A stretch of DNA of 64,000 nucleotides, from assembly GCF_007747445.1 (NCBI RefSeq), contig NZ_CP036425.1, forward strand, positions 186,001-250,000, written 5' to 3'. Below are positions 16,346-25,517 of this stretch, one piece after another. The number at the start of each line of letters is the position of its first letter. Position 1 is the first letter of the stretch. The notes under the pieces are model-generated. The model saw only the letters and a list, made by a program, of their open reading frames with translations. It was not told where the DNA came from and searched no databases. The DNA is from Poriferisphaera corsica. GTDB taxonomy: Bacteria > Planctomycetota > Phycisphaerae > Phycisphaerales > Phycisphaeraceae. Position numbers and translations under genes: made by a program.

Positions 16346-18022
16346 ATGCTTATTAATATGAGAATGAAGATGGCGGGCTTGGCGATGGTTGCGGGTGTTG
16401 GGATGGTTAGTTTGGCTAATGGGAGCGTGTTTGATACGGTTGTGATGAGTGGTGAGGTTGGTGTTGGTGATAAAACATATGAGAGTTTTAATCGGGTTGA
16501 TATTAATAATCATGGCCAAATCGTGTTTCAAACGGTGATGGACGATGATAATCAATCTGATGATTTGAAGACATATGCCAATTATTATGTGGGTGCGGAT
16601 CGTAATTGTGCTGTGATTGACTCGCTTGTGTCGGGTGATGTGTGGGAGGTGGGTAGTTATAAATATGGATATGCGTTGGCTTCGCCGATGTATCGTACGC
16701 AGATCAATGATCGTGGTGATATTGCGTATGTGAAGATGTTGGAGCCGTGGCCGTCTCATACTATTTATGAAGAAGAACGAGGTGATTTTGAGCTTGTTCG
16801 TGTTGGTGTCGGTGATGTGAACCAAAAGGAGGTGTTGGCGAAGAGTGGTGAGGCGACGGGTGGTGTGATGCCAGACCCATTTAATCAGGGGGCCGCAGCG
16901 GCGCACTATTACAAGTTTTCTGCTGCGGATTATTTTGAATTGAAAGAAAGCGGGTTGATCGGTTTTTCAAGTGGCGTGAGTAAGCAGGGGGAAGGAGATA
17001 CAGAGGATCTGGTTGCGCTGTTTACGATTCAGGGAGGCGGTGTGAATGAAGTGTTTATGGAGGGTAAAGAAGGGATTGGGGGGCCGTTCTGGGCGAATAT
17101 ATATGATCAATATAAGTTTAATGTGAACGGGGCTGGGGATGCGATGTTTGTCCATGATTCAGGGGTGCCAGGAACATACAACGGGTCGTTAGCGTTTTAC
17201 GATTCGGCAACGGGCATGACGACGGAGCTAACAAAGGGTGAAGCGCTTGCGCCTGGGCATGATGATGGGTCGTATTATTCCTCGATCGGTAAGATTGCAA
17301 CGGGGATGTTGATGAATGATAACGGGGTGGGGGTTTTTGAGGCGTATTTGAAGGTTGATGGAAAATCATCTCGTCAAGCGTTGTATCGTTTGGAAGAAGG
17401 CGAAGTGACACTGATTGCAACGTCTGATTTTAATTTTGATGATGAGGGAGAAGAGTTTGGTTTGGTCTATTCGCCGGATGCATTGAACAATCGGAATGAG
17501 TATTTGTTTAGGGCGTGGGAGAGTATGGATAAGCCGTTTCATCAGTTGTATTTTGGGAGTGATGATGGGATCGAGGCGGTTTACAGGTCGGGCGATTTGG
17601 CGGTAGGTTTTGAATCAGAAGATTATCGTTATGTTGGCACAGCATTTGATTTGATATGGCGTGATCAAGAGCAAATACAGTTGAATGAGCAGGGGGTTGC
17701 AACGTTTATTGTTGCATTAGATAAAGAGGGTGTTGGTGGAAAAACTGCGTTGTATTCACGTGGTATAGATGGGGCTCTGGATTTGATTGCCCATACAGGT
17801 GAGGAAATTGAGGTGATGGTGGATGGACAGTTAGTCATGAAAACAATCAAAGCATTTGATCATGATTTATTTGATCTGAATGATGAGAATGTACTGGCAT
17901 TTGGGTTGGAGTTTATGGATGGCAGTTCGGGGCTGTTTACGACGATGGTACCTGAGCCGATGAGCGGTGTGGTGCTGAGTGTGATGGGGATGTGTGGTTT
18001 GATGCGGCGGCGAATTGGATGA
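16346..18022 (+). CDS. NxxGxxxF tandem-repeat PEP-CTERM protein, paralogue 3
   Basis: 558 residues; GGGAG about 10 bases before ATG 16346. Signal peptide MLINMRMKMAGLAMVAGVGM...ANG. Repeats: DINNHGQIVFQTV, QINDRGDIAYVK, LMNDNGVGVFEAY, QLNEQGVATFIVA and DLNDENVLAFGLEF. The C-terminus MVPEPMSGVVLSVMGMCGL...RRR is a PEP-CTERM signal. Likely secreted and exosortase-processed like its neighbours. Unlike paralogues 1 and 2, its 3' end has diverged at the DNA level, so it did not share in the conversion event. Confidence 0.88.
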   Translation: MLINMRMKMAGLAMVAGVGMVSLANGSVFDTVVMSGEVGVGDKTYESFNRVDINNHGQIVFQTVMDDDNQSDDLKTYANYYVGADRNCAVIDSLVSGDVWEVGSYKYGYALASPMYRTQINDRGDIAYVKMLEPWPSHTIYEEERGDFELVRVGVGDVNQKEVLAKSGEATGGVMPDPFNQGAAAAHYYKFSAADYFELKESGLIGFSSGVSKQGEGDTEDLVALFTIQGGGVNEVFMEGKEGIGGPFWANIYDQYKFNVNGAGDAMFVHDSGVPGTYNGSLAFYDSATGMTTELTKGEALAPGHDDGSYYSSIGKIATGMLMNDNGVGVFEAYLKVDGKSSRQALYRLEEGEVTLIATSDFNFDDEGEEFGLVYSPDALNNRNEYLFRAWESMDKPFHQLYFGSDDGIEAVYRSGDLAVGFESEDYRYVGTAFDLIWRDQEQIQLNEQGVATFIVALDKEGVGGKTALYSRGIDGALDLIAHTGEEIEVMVDGQLVMKTIKAFDHDLFDLNDENVLAFGLEFMDGSSGLFTTMVPEPMSGVVLSVMGMCGLMRRRIG

Positions 18023-18055
18023 TGGGTGACGCTGGGTAGATATGATTGATATTGA

Positions 18056-18087
18056 GACTGCAAGCGTTAGGTTTGCAGTCTTTTTTT
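18056..18087 (+). terminator. Terminator after paralogue 3
   Basis: GACTGCAA and TTTGCAGTC stem followed by seven T. Confidence 0.85.
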
Positions 18088-18319
18088 GCGCCTAACATGA
18101 AATGAAACTGATTAGGTGGCAGTTGAGACTATGAGGTTGAGGAGGGGGTCTAAGGAGTGGGTTGTCGGTTGATGCCATTGTGAAGTTGGGACGTGTTATA
18201 CGTATAGGGGGAAAGTGGCTAAAATGTATGGTGATGGTTGGGTGTTTAGCGGGATTGATACAAAAGACATGCTGCGGCAGTAAGAGCTGATTGCAGTGGA
18301 TGAATAGAGGAGTTTTGAT

Positions 18320-18721
18320 ATGCATATGAAGGCGTCGGATCACGATCATGGGCCGAAGACGGTGAAGGTGAAATTTTTGCTTGAAGATCCTGAAGGGTTG
18401 ACAGGAGATGGTGGTAAAGAAGAGGTCGAGTGCAAGGGAGCGATTGGCGAGAATATCTTGGAGATCGCGTTGGAGAACGGCATTAACATTGAACATGCTT
18501 GTGGAGGTGTGTGTGCGTGCTCGACGTGTCACATCTATTTGGAGGAGGGGGAGAACGCATGTAACGAGCCAGAGGATGATGAGCTTGATCGAGTTGAAGA
18601 AGCTCCGGGAATTCAGATGAACTCGCGATTATCGTGTCAGACGGTGATTGAGAGTGAGGAGCCGATTGTTGTGAAGATACCGGCGTGGAATCGTAATGCG
18701 GTGAAGGAAGTGCCGCATTAG
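18320..18721 (+). CDS. 2Fe-2S ferredoxin, adrenodoxin/Isc type
   Basis: 133 residues; GAGGAG 7 bases before ATG 18320. The cluster ligands follow the Cys-x5-Cys-x2-Cys...Cys pattern of adrenodoxin-type ferredoxins: HACGGVCACSTCH and, about 36 residues on, SRLSCQ. An extra Cys lies inside the first loop. The acidic stretch NEPEDDELDRVEE is the usual partner-docking region. It should be a soluble one-electron carrier, as in Fe-S cluster assembly or hydroxylase systems. No isc genes are adjacent, so the partner cannot be named. The His-rich N-terminal extension (MHMKASDHDHG) is unusual. Confidence 0.9.
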   Translation: MHMKASDHDHGPKTVKVKFLLEDPEGLTGDGGKEEVECKGAIGENILEIALENGINIEHACGGVCACSTCHIYLEEGENACNEPEDDELDRVEEAPGIQMNSRLSCQTVIESEEPIVVKIPAWNRNAVKEVPH

Positions 18722-18750
18722 GTTTTATGAATAGAAAATTATGCTGAAAT

Positions 18751-18774
18751 AACCTGCGTAAAGCAGGTTTTTTT
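18751..18774 (+). terminator. Terminator of the ferredoxin gene
   Basis: AACCTGC and GCAGGTT stem around GTAAA, followed by a T-run. Confidence 0.85.
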
Positions 18775-19133
18775 ATTGAAAAGGTGATGAGCATCGAGGC
18801 AAAATTAGACTGATTAAGCTTTCATTTGGTGAAATATAACTAACAATAAAAGCATGTACTTAGCTGAAAAATCGAGGCAATATGACCAGATGCCTAGCGA
18901 TTCGTAAGTACGAAAAATCTATCGAATATGCATTGACTTGATTGTTAGGTGTTTTTAGAATTCATGATTGCAATAGTTGCTCAAAATGTGCCTTATTAAA
19001 AGGCAAAAGTGTATTTAGCAACAAGGCAAATTTAGTGATTAAGAAAACTATATTATTTCTACTTGTCATTTAGATCTAGGGTGCATGTTTCACCTCTTCT
19101 CAATATTCGATTTTGTTCAATAAAGGAATTGTC
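18775..19133. other. Intergenic, no gene seen
   Basis: Strongly AT-rich leader of the prepilin-like gene, with several short TGCC/GGCA inverted words (for example GTGCCTTATTAAAAGGCAAA). No recognised riboswitch or RNA. Confidence 0.4.
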
Positions 19134-19973
19134 ATGTCAAGGGAATCAAGAAATGGTGTCTGGGATGGTTTCACGTTAATTGAATTGCTTGTTGTAATTT
19201 CAATTATAGCATTGCTGATTGGTATACTGCTGCCTGCTTTGGGGGCGGCGAGAAAAACGGCGATGGCGGTAAAATGCAACAGCATGTTACGGCAATTTAA
19301 TACGGGGAATTATATGTATGCGACAGATAGTGATGGATGGAAAGTGCCTACGCATGCGCCATGGGATACATCTAATCAGTTGCGATGGATTATCAACAAA
19401 TCCTTTTCGTCATATGTTGCATCTGCGGCTGATTATAAGTCGACGGGTAGTGAAGGTTGGACTGCAGAGTATTTTTGTCCGGAAGCAACCTCGGCGATTG
19501 AGGGCGATAATTACTGGGATGAGCCATCTATCTATTTTTCATATACGATGAATGCATCAGACTGGCATTGGTATAACGCGTTAGGAAAAATGGATGAATA
19601 TCCGCATTCGAGTGGTAGTTGGAAAGGTGCATTTAGGATGTCAAGTGTGAAAGTGCCGACGGAAGTCATTTTTATGGCAGATGGTTTCTCGGATGCTTTT
19701 GTTTCGCCTGCGGAGGATCGATATGTTAGTGAAACGTATCATAGTTGGTCATCTAGTAAGGGGGCGCAGTTGGCGGATCAGGCTAAGGGTTCAGGAACGA
19801 TTGGGTATCGGCACCCAGGTAACTCGGCTAATCTCGCGTTTTTAGATGGGCATAATGAAAGCATGTCGGTCGAGGTGTTGGCAGAAGATTATAAGAAATA
19901 TTTTTATGATATTGATCAGCGTAAGACAGCCCCGGATTCGATTGGGCGTAATGTTCCACATCCGAGGCCATAG
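19134..19973 (+). CDS. Prepilin-type N-terminal domain protein with H-X9-DG end
   Basis: 279 residues from ATG 19134, chosen over 19113 because AAAGGA lies 6 bases upstream. Leader [21 protein letters not shown]: cleavage after Gly, then Phe, Glu at +5 and a hydrophobic helix. The tail carries YRHPGNSANLAFLDGHNES, the planctomycete H-X9-DG pattern. Domain middle has aromatic motifs (YFSYTMNASDWHWYN). Probably exported and assembled or anchored through the pilin helix; the substrate or role is unknown. It is convergent with a closely related gene (20036-20854), with which it shares layout and the phrases SSDWVLYN/ASDWHWYN and PYAHS/YPHSS. Confidence 0.87.
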   Translation: MSRESRNGVWDGFTLIELLVVISIIALLIGILLPALGAARKTAMAVKCNSMLRQFNTGNYMYATDSDGWKVPTHAPWDTSNQLRWIINKSFSSYVASAADYKSTGSEGWTAEYFCPEATSAIEGDNYWDEPSIYFSYTMNASDWHWYNALGKMDEYPHSSGSWKGAFRMSSVKVPTEVIFMADGFSDAFVSPAEDRYVSETYHSWSSSKGAQLADQAKGSGTIGYRHPGNSANLAFLDGHNESMSVEVLAEDYKKYFYDIDQRKTAPDSIGRNVPHPRP

Positions 19974-19985
19974 CTTATGGTATGG

Positions 19986-20012
19986 AAAAGGCCGAGCTAT
20001 GCTCGGCCTTTT
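19986..20012. terminator. Bidirectional terminator between convergent prepilin-like genes
   Basis: AAAAGGCCGAGC and GCTCGGCCTTTT: a perfect 12-bp stem with A and T flanks, usable from either side. Confidence 0.85.
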
Positions 20013-20035
20013 AAAGCACTTGTTATGTAGATGAT

Positions 20036-20854
20036 TTAATAGTTAAGTGGGTCGGGCAAAATTTTATTGTATTTACCATCGATGTAATATTTTGTCCATT
20101 CATTTTGCTCTCCAGCCGACTCGTAACCGTTCATTTGATCTTGCTTTATTGATTCGGTGTGCCCGTCCATGAAGACTGAGTTTGCGGATTTTGAGGGGTG
20201 ACGAAATGCGATATTACCGTTATAACGCCAACCATTTTCAGGATGTTCGTCGGTGCCTTTGTAATTACGATGAGCGCCAAAATTGTAGTTATCTTGTAAG
20301 CCATCAGCAAAATGTGAAACATCTGTTGGTGTTGTAAGCGAAGATAAGCGATACATCCCGCGAATAAGGTTGCTATGAGCATAAGGTTCTGTTACCCAGC
20401 TTTGATTATATAAAACCCAATCAGACGAGTTTGCAGAATATGATCTGGGCATACCATTGAGATTGCCGCTGGAATTACGTTCAAAAGCAAGTGATGCGTC
20501 GGGGCAAAAGAATTCGGGTGTCCATGCATGCCAACCGTTTACATCCTTAACTTCATTCGCGACATATTGAGCAAAGGGGATGTTGTCCCACCATGGATCG
20601 GTTTCCGCAGCAGATGTAGCCCCAGCGGCCCAAGCTGGAACGACGTAATCATCGAAGTCATTCGCATAAAGGTATACGGCTAAGCCAAATTGTTTGAGCA
20701 TACTGCTGCATTTGATTGATTTGGCTGTTGAGCGAGCGGCGCCTAGAGCTGGGAGTAGGATGCCGATAAGGAGGGCAATAATAGATATGACGACGAGAAG
20801 TTCGATGAGCGTGAAAGCGAAACGATTTCTATAATCAACTGATCTTGGAAACAT
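20036..20854 (-). CDS. Prepilin-type N-terminal domain protein with H-X9-DG end
   Basis: 272 residues; AGGA lies about 9 bases before the ATG. The leader [20 protein letters not shown] departs from the rule: cleavage would follow Ala rather than Gly, a known but less common variant. Pilin helix to about residue 38, then AAGATSAAETDPWWDN, SYSANSSDWVLYN and the closing FRHPSKSANSVFMDGHTES, which fits H-X9-DG. Close paralogue of the convergent gene at 19134-19973, so the pair probably arose by inverted duplication. Role unknown beyond the family's export and pseudopilin-like character. Confidence 0.87.
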   Translation of the reverse strand: MFPRSVDYRNRFAFTLIELLVVISIIALLIGILLPALGAARSTAKSIKCSSMLKQFGLAVYLYANDFDDYVVPAWAAGATSAAETDPWWDNIPFAQYVANEVKDVNGWHAWTPEFFCPDASLAFERNSSGNLNGMPRSYSANSSDWVLYNQSWVTEPYAHSNLIRGMYRLSSLTTPTDVSHFADGLQDNYNFGAHRNYKGTDEHPENGWRYNGNIAFRHPSKSANSVFMDGHTESIKQDQMNGYESAGEQNEWTKYYIDGKYNKILPDPLNY

Positions 20855-21169
20855 TGGAATTTGTCCTCATGAAAGAAGTGATTTTCAATCAAAATCAACT
20901 TTGATAAGACCGGAAGTTTGCTTTGAAGAAGAAAATGCTTTTTTTAATTTGATATCTAAACAGTGAGCAAATGTTGCTCTAGATTATCTTGCCATGTTTC
21001 ACAAGTAGTGTCAATGGGTATTGGTTATGAAAACACATCGTTTTTGGCCGTAAAAGATGCTCTTTTGCCTATTAGGCATCTATAAAATGTTTGTAATGAA
21101 AAGTGTTATATAGTGTGTTGTATTGAATATGCTTAGTTGGAAATTTATGAAGAAATTCTAACAAGACGT
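20855..21169. other. Intergenic, no gene seen
   Basis: AT-rich upstream region of the prepilin-like gene. It contains a small hairpin, GATGC...GCATC, near 21056-21081. Nothing else recognised. Confidence 0.4.
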
Positions 21170-21418
21170 TTATTTTGCGAAACGCGGCTTTTGGATTTGT
21201 AGATCGCTGAGGTAGGTACGGAAATTTACGACATAATCGCCGCGCGTGATGTTGCCAACATATTCGTCGTAGAAAACAGCGTAGAGTGATTCATTGGCGT
21301 GACGATATGCGACAGCAGTGCTGTGCGTTGCGTGATCTGATTCATCCCCTTCAGGTTGAAATTTATCGGTAAAAGTCAAAATAAAGCAATAATTGCACGA
21401 TTGTGCGCCAGAAGGCAT
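21170..21418 (-). pseudogene. Probable C-terminal remnant of a prepilin-like gene
   Basis: The 82-codon frame lacks any pilin leader but contains VAYRHANESLYAVFYDEYVGNI, which aligns with the H-X9-DG end of planctomycete prepilin-like proteins (RH...VFxDGHxxxI), with DG changed to DE. The frame stays open about 17 codons further upstream before a TGA and has no plausible start there. I read it as a decayed 3' fragment, though a short independent gene is possible. Confidence 0.4.
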
Positions 21419-21681
21419 ATATCTAGCGATATTTAAAGAACTTAAAATATATCTTTGTTGGGCGATTGTTCATTTGATGGGGTGTCGCCTGTAATATGCA
21501 CAAGTAGCTGGGCAAAGAGAGGGTTGATGGCCGGAGGTTTCTCGCTCCTCACTCCCCCCTCTCTATGTTTGATTACTTGTATATTGCTGAAGATGTGGGC
21601 GAGACCATGCTTTGATTGTTTACGCTAGAATGAGCGGTTATTGATGTTGAGTTATGAATGAAGAGAAATGGAGCGAAGCAG

Positions 21682-22185
21682 ATGACTGTTGAGTTGCCGT
21701 ATAAAATTGCGACCTTGTGCTATATGTTTGATGCTGAGGGGCGGGTTTTGTTATTGCATCGACGGCGGCCGCCGAATCAGGATTTGTATTCGCCGCCAGG
21801 GGGGAAATTGGAGAAGGCTGTCGGGGAGTCGCCAACGGCTTGTGCGCTACGAGAGATTCGGGAAGAGGTGGGGCTCGTATTAAAAGAGGACGATTTGCAT
21901 CTGACGGGGATTGTTTCGGAAGCGGGTTTTGACGATCGGATGCACTGGTTGATGTTTTTATATGAGGTTAAAGGGGTGGTTGAGGTGGAGAGGACGACCT
22001 TTGATGAGGGAACGTTAGACTGGGTAAAATCTGATGAAATTGAGGGGTTGCCAATACCTTCGACTGATCGTGATGTGATTTGGCCACTTTTTTGGCAACA
22101 TCGAGGTGGGTTTTTTATGGCACATATCAATTGCTATAAAGGTCGTACGGATTGGAGTTTAGAGCAATCAATAGTCGTCGGCTAG
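21682..22185 (+). CDS. NUDIX hydrolase (MutT-like)
   Basis: 167 residues from ATG 21682, with GGAG 8 bases upstream. The Nudix box is present as GGKLEKAVGESPTACALREI then REEVGL: E-x7-RE-x2-EE-x-G-L is intact, but the Gly of the box sits two residues further out than the usual G-x5-E. The family hydrolyses nucleoside diphosphates linked to other groups. RVLLLHRRRPPNQDLYSPPG resembles 8-oxo-dGTP or (d)NTP-type members. The box keeps the acidic metal ligands, so it should be active; the substrate is not determined. Free-standing, in no obvious operon. Confidence 0.88.
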   Translation: MTVELPYKIATLCYMFDAEGRVLLLHRRRPPNQDLYSPPGGKLEKAVGESPTACALREIREEVGLVLKEDDLHLTGIVSEAGFDDRMHWLMFLYEVKGVVEVERTTFDEGTLDWVKSDEIEGLPIPSTDRDVIWPLFWQHRGGFFMAHINCYKGRTDWSLEQSIVVG

Positions 22186-22456
22186 AAAAAAAGACATCTG
22201 GAATGTGGCAAGATTAAGCATTTCTTAATTGCAAAATTGCATAATGAGGTTAACCTGATTTTTTGATCAGCCCGTCCGGGCAATTAGGCAGATCATTTAA
22301 ATAGTTGTGTATCGTCGCTAATAATATTAGTATAAACCCTAATTCCTTGGGGTCATTGCTAGATTATTGTGTTTTTATTGCTGGTCCGGTTTAAGTGATC
22401 TTGCTGGATATGGCGTGTTTTCCCTGATGGGATGGTCATGTAATTGGAGCGTCAAC

Positions 22457-23533
22457 GTGTTTTCAAAGATTGGTGACGTAGCAAACGGGTGGGTTGTACC
22501 CTGGTTGACATCGCCGGTCGATTTTCTCGATCAGGTGAAAGAGCATCTGACTTGGGACTCGGTGGTGTTGGGGATTGTTGATGTCCGGACGGTGAAGCCA
22601 GACGCGATATTAGTTGCGGATGGTGTTTCAGGAGAAGCTTTAGCTAAGTGGAGTGAAGGCGCTCTGGTTGGTGATGAACTTTTCCGTGAAGCGAAGAAGA
22701 AGGGTGATGCGAGTGGAGAGATGGGTGAAGGCGGCGTGTTGCCGGTTGGTATGCACACGACAGTACAGATGTTGCCGGGCTCATTAGATGGGCAGGTGAT
22801 GTGGTACCTAGCTGTTGGCCGCAAGGATCGTGCTTATGACGATGCTGAGGTGCAGGTTGCTGGGTTGTTGTTGCAGTTGATGAAGGTTGAATTTGCTCAT
22901 GTTGCAGAATCAGAGATGGGGCGTCTGGTTTTGGATGGTGATAATCGGTTGTTGTTGGCGGATCCTCGTAGTGAGGTGAAGTTCAGGCAGCGGCCCGAAT
23001 TACTTGAGCAGATTTGTGAGAAGTTGCCAGCGGTGATCAAGCAGCGGTGGGATGTGTTGGATGATGATCTGATGCATGACATTGTGCTTGATATGGAAGG
23101 CGTGGCGACTTGGATGCGTATCCGTAAGGGTGGTGTTGCGGGTAGCGGCCGAGGTCACTTGTATATTGAGACAAGGCCGGTTGGTGAAGGCGATGTGCCG
23201 GCGGTTGGTGTGCTGGAAGATGAGCGAATCGCGCAAGCGGTGGCTTACCTGTCAGACAACTTTGCGAAGAGTCCAAGTTTGAGTGAAGTGGCGGAGAGCG
23301 TTTATACGAGCCCGTTCCATTTTCATCGGTTGTTCTCACGCCAGGTTGGTTTAAGTCCGAAGCATTACTTGCTGCGTATGCAGTTGCAGATTGCGAAGTG
23401 GATGCTTCGTGCGACGCGCGTGCCAGTGGGTGAAGTGGCAACGGCGGCTGGATTTAGCAGTCACGGCCATTTTACAGCGACGTTCCACCGGTTGGTTGGG
23501 GTGAGCCCAACGCATTACCGTAGTGAAGCGTAA
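22457..23533 (+). CDS. AraC-family transcriptional regulator
   Basis: 358 residues from GTG 22457, chosen because GGAG lies 8 bases upstream; the longer frame from 22367 adds an unlikely segment. The last 100 residues hold two helix-turn-helix motifs of the AraC type: SLSEVAESVYTSPFHFHRLF and VPVGEVATAAGFSSHGHFTA, ending in the family signature GVSPTHYR. The first 250 residues form an effector or dimerisation domain that I do not recognise. It includes LDMEGVATWMRIRKGG. Target unknown; a terminator separates it from the convergent membrane-protein gene. Confidence 0.88.
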   Translation: MFSKIGDVANGWVVPWLTSPVDFLDQVKEHLTWDSVVLGIVDVRTVKPDAILVADGVSGEALAKWSEGALVGDELFREAKKKGDASGEMGEGGVLPVGMHTTVQMLPGSLDGQVMWYLAVGRKDRAYDDAEVQVAGLLLQLMKVEFAHVAESEMGRLVLDGDNRLLLADPRSEVKFRQRPELLEQICEKLPAVIKQRWDVLDDDLMHDIVLDMEGVATWMRIRKGGVAGSGRGHLYIETRPVGEGDVPAVGVLEDERIAQAVAYLSDNFAKSPSLSEVAESVYTSPFHFHRLFSRQVGLSPKHYLLRMQLQIAKWMLRATRVPVGEVATAAGFSSHGHFTATFHRLVGVSPTHYRSEA

Positions 23534-23552
23534 AGATTTTAATTAAGCGATA

Positions 23553-23583
23553 AAAAAGCCCGGCCAAATGGTCGGGCTTTTTA
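23553..23583. terminator. Bidirectional terminator after the AraC-type gene
   Basis: AAAAAGCCCGGCC and GGTCGGGCTTTTT stem, with A and T flanks, between convergent genes. Confidence 0.85.
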
Positions 23584-23616
23584 TTTTGCTTATTCGGGTG
23601 CGATTGACTCTTTGTT

Positions 23617-25179
23617 CTACTCTTGCCCGTCGGGTTGATCGTTTTCGTGCTCAGCTTTGAGGTTGTCGAGGTGAGCTTGTGTGGTTTTGAGGAACAGTTG
23701 GAGGAGGATGGGTTGATTTGCATTTGAGTATGAAATGGCGGCGGTGATATCGGTTTGGTTCAGGCCATGTTGTTCGTTGCCTTGCGGGTTGTATGGATTG
23801 CCAAGGTTGTCAGTGTTGTCGGGGCCAGGATGATAGACGAGCAGGCCGTTGCTGGTGGTTCGGAGTTTGTAGTCGTTGGTTATCTGTTCGTCGATTTCGC
23901 CCGCAGCGTTTAATAGGTTGATTGACAAATGATTTGAGGTCAGGTTGGCCAAGTTTTGAGGTGGTTGTCTATTTGAGAGATAGAATCGGTATGAGGCAAT
24001 TGCGAGCTGCGTTGTGGTTAGTTCGTATTCGATTTGATGGAAGGTTTTGATTGTTGCTTTATGAGCGGGGAGTAATGTGTTTGTGGCGATGTAGACGAAG
24101 GGTGCTTGCTGTATCAGTTTGCTGGCGTTGGGCAGGGTGTTTTTAGATGCAATGATGTCCTTCTTGATTGCGTCATAATATTGAATTGCGAAGAGTTTTT
24201 CTTTTTTGTTTAAGCCAAGGTGGTGCATGATCGGGTTGTTGGCATAGAAATTAATGCCCGCAAAGAGTGCTGATCGTTCACCCTGAAGCGTTTTAATCAA
24301 TGTACTGTCGGCATTAATGGGTGTGAGGATCGTTTGTAGTTGTACGAGTTGCTGGTCATTAAAGAGGTGGGCGTTGATCGCACGTTGCGCTTCTTTGTTG
24401 AGCAGGCTGAGCAATGAAGTGCGTACGAGCTGGCCGATGAGGAAGGGCTCGTTTTCAAGTGTGTTTGCGAGTGAACGAATGGTAGTCAGTGTTTGCAGCG
24501 CATCGTTAGGTTGTTTTTCATGAACGGCGAGCCAGTGTGCAAGCTGGAGATGACGGGAAGTGTTTCTGATTTGCTGGAGATGATCTGCGGGCCCTAAGAG
24601 TGGGAATTGGAACTGAGTATCGCGGTAAAAGCAGCCGGTGAAGATGGGCGGGTTTAGTAGCTCGCTGAGATCTTCCTGAATAGAAGCGAGATATGTTTTT
24701 GTGTCATTGAGGACGATGAGAGGCGGGGTGAGGTTGAGGCGTGTGTACTCTGAAGGGGTTTCGGTGAAAAAGGGGATTTGAGGTGTGTCAGCTGAGGGCA
24801 GGCTGGGCATCATCATTTGTGTTGCTGCGGGGTTGAGTGGGCTGGTCGTGTCGAAGATTTCTGAGGCTACGGTGAGGGCGTCGAAGCGGGGTGTGTAGTA
24901 ATCGGCGGCGTTGAGGCCGTTGATGGGCTTGGTGTATTGAGCTTGAATGTCTTGTAAGGTGATGAGCTCGCCATTGGCGCGGAGGCGAACGAATTCGGCA
25001 GTGAGTTTGTTATCGAGATGACGGTGCCAAAGGAAATAAGAGATGGTGAGGGTGATTAGGCTGAGCAGTATGGTGGTGGCGAGTATGACGAGAATGATTT
25101 TGAGGATACTGCGGCGAGGCCTTGGAGTGTTGAAGTGTTTATTAGATGAAGTGTTTTGCGGTATGGTTTGCGATGACAT
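23617..25179 (-). CDS. Single-pass membrane protein of an unnamed family, paralogue A
   Basis: 520 residues from ATG 25177-25179, chosen because GGAG lies 9 bases upstream. A cytoplasmic tail (about 25 residues, basic) precedes one transmembrane helix (about 27-50, LKIILVILATTILLSLITLT), then a large helical domain outside. Landmarks shared with 46197-47846 and 48079-49725: ITLQDIQAQYTKP...AADYY, HWLAVHEKQPNDALQTLTTI, NEPFLIGQLVR, HLFNDQQLVQL, GERSALF, and near the C-terminus VYHPGPDNTDNLGNPYNPQG. The last motif recalls the GxDxxDNxG segment found in some planctomycete surface proteins. No known domain; function unknown. Confidence 0.8.
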   Translation of the reverse strand: MSSQTIPQNTSSNKHFNTPRPRRSILKIILVILATTILLSLITLTISYFLWHRHLDNKLTAEFVRLRANGELITLQDIQAQYTKPINGLNAADYYTPRFDALTVASEIFDTTSPLNPAATQMMMPSLPSADTPQIPFFTETPSEYTRLNLTPPLIVLNDTKTYLASIQEDLSELLNPPIFTGCFYRDTQFQFPLLGPADHLQQIRNTSRHLQLAHWLAVHEKQPNDALQTLTTIRSLANTLENEPFLIGQLVRTSLLSLLNKEAQRAINAHLFNDQQLVQLQTILTPINADSTLIKTLQGERSALFAGINFYANNPIMHHLGLNKKEKLFAIQYYDAIKKDIIASKNTLPNASKLIQQAPFVYIATNTLLPAHKATIKTFHQIEYELTTTQLAIASYRFYLSNRQPPQNLANLTSNHLSINLLNAAGEIDEQITNDYKLRTTSNGLLVYHPGPDNTDNLGNPYNPQGNEQHGLNQTDITAAISYSNANQPILLQLFLKTTQAHLDNLKAEHENDQPDGQE

Positions 25180-25517
25180 GCTCAGACTCCGGAAGGGTAT
25201 GGCTTTAAAGGTATTGATATGATACTGCAGGTAGAAAAGGCTGTCGTGACAATTTAGCACTGGATTTATGCATGTTTGGGGGATGATTGGTGAAAAGTCT
25301 GGTGGAAGTAAGACGATTGGTTGAGGGTGCTGGGGCGCGTTAAGATATGGGTCTGTCCTGCAACGGGGCGGCGTTGCCTGTCTGCTTGTTTGTATTGATA
25401 TGAATGATGAATGTCGCGGCTGATACTTTAAAGATTAAGGTAGAAGGCGGCGATGCTGTTGCATTGGGTTATTGATCCGGTGTGATAGTTCTAATCAGGT
25501 ATTAGTAGGTCGAAAAT
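25180..25517. other. Intergenic between divergent genes
   Basis: Promoter region of the membrane-protein gene and the SulP gene. Nothing else recognised. Confidence 0.4.
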
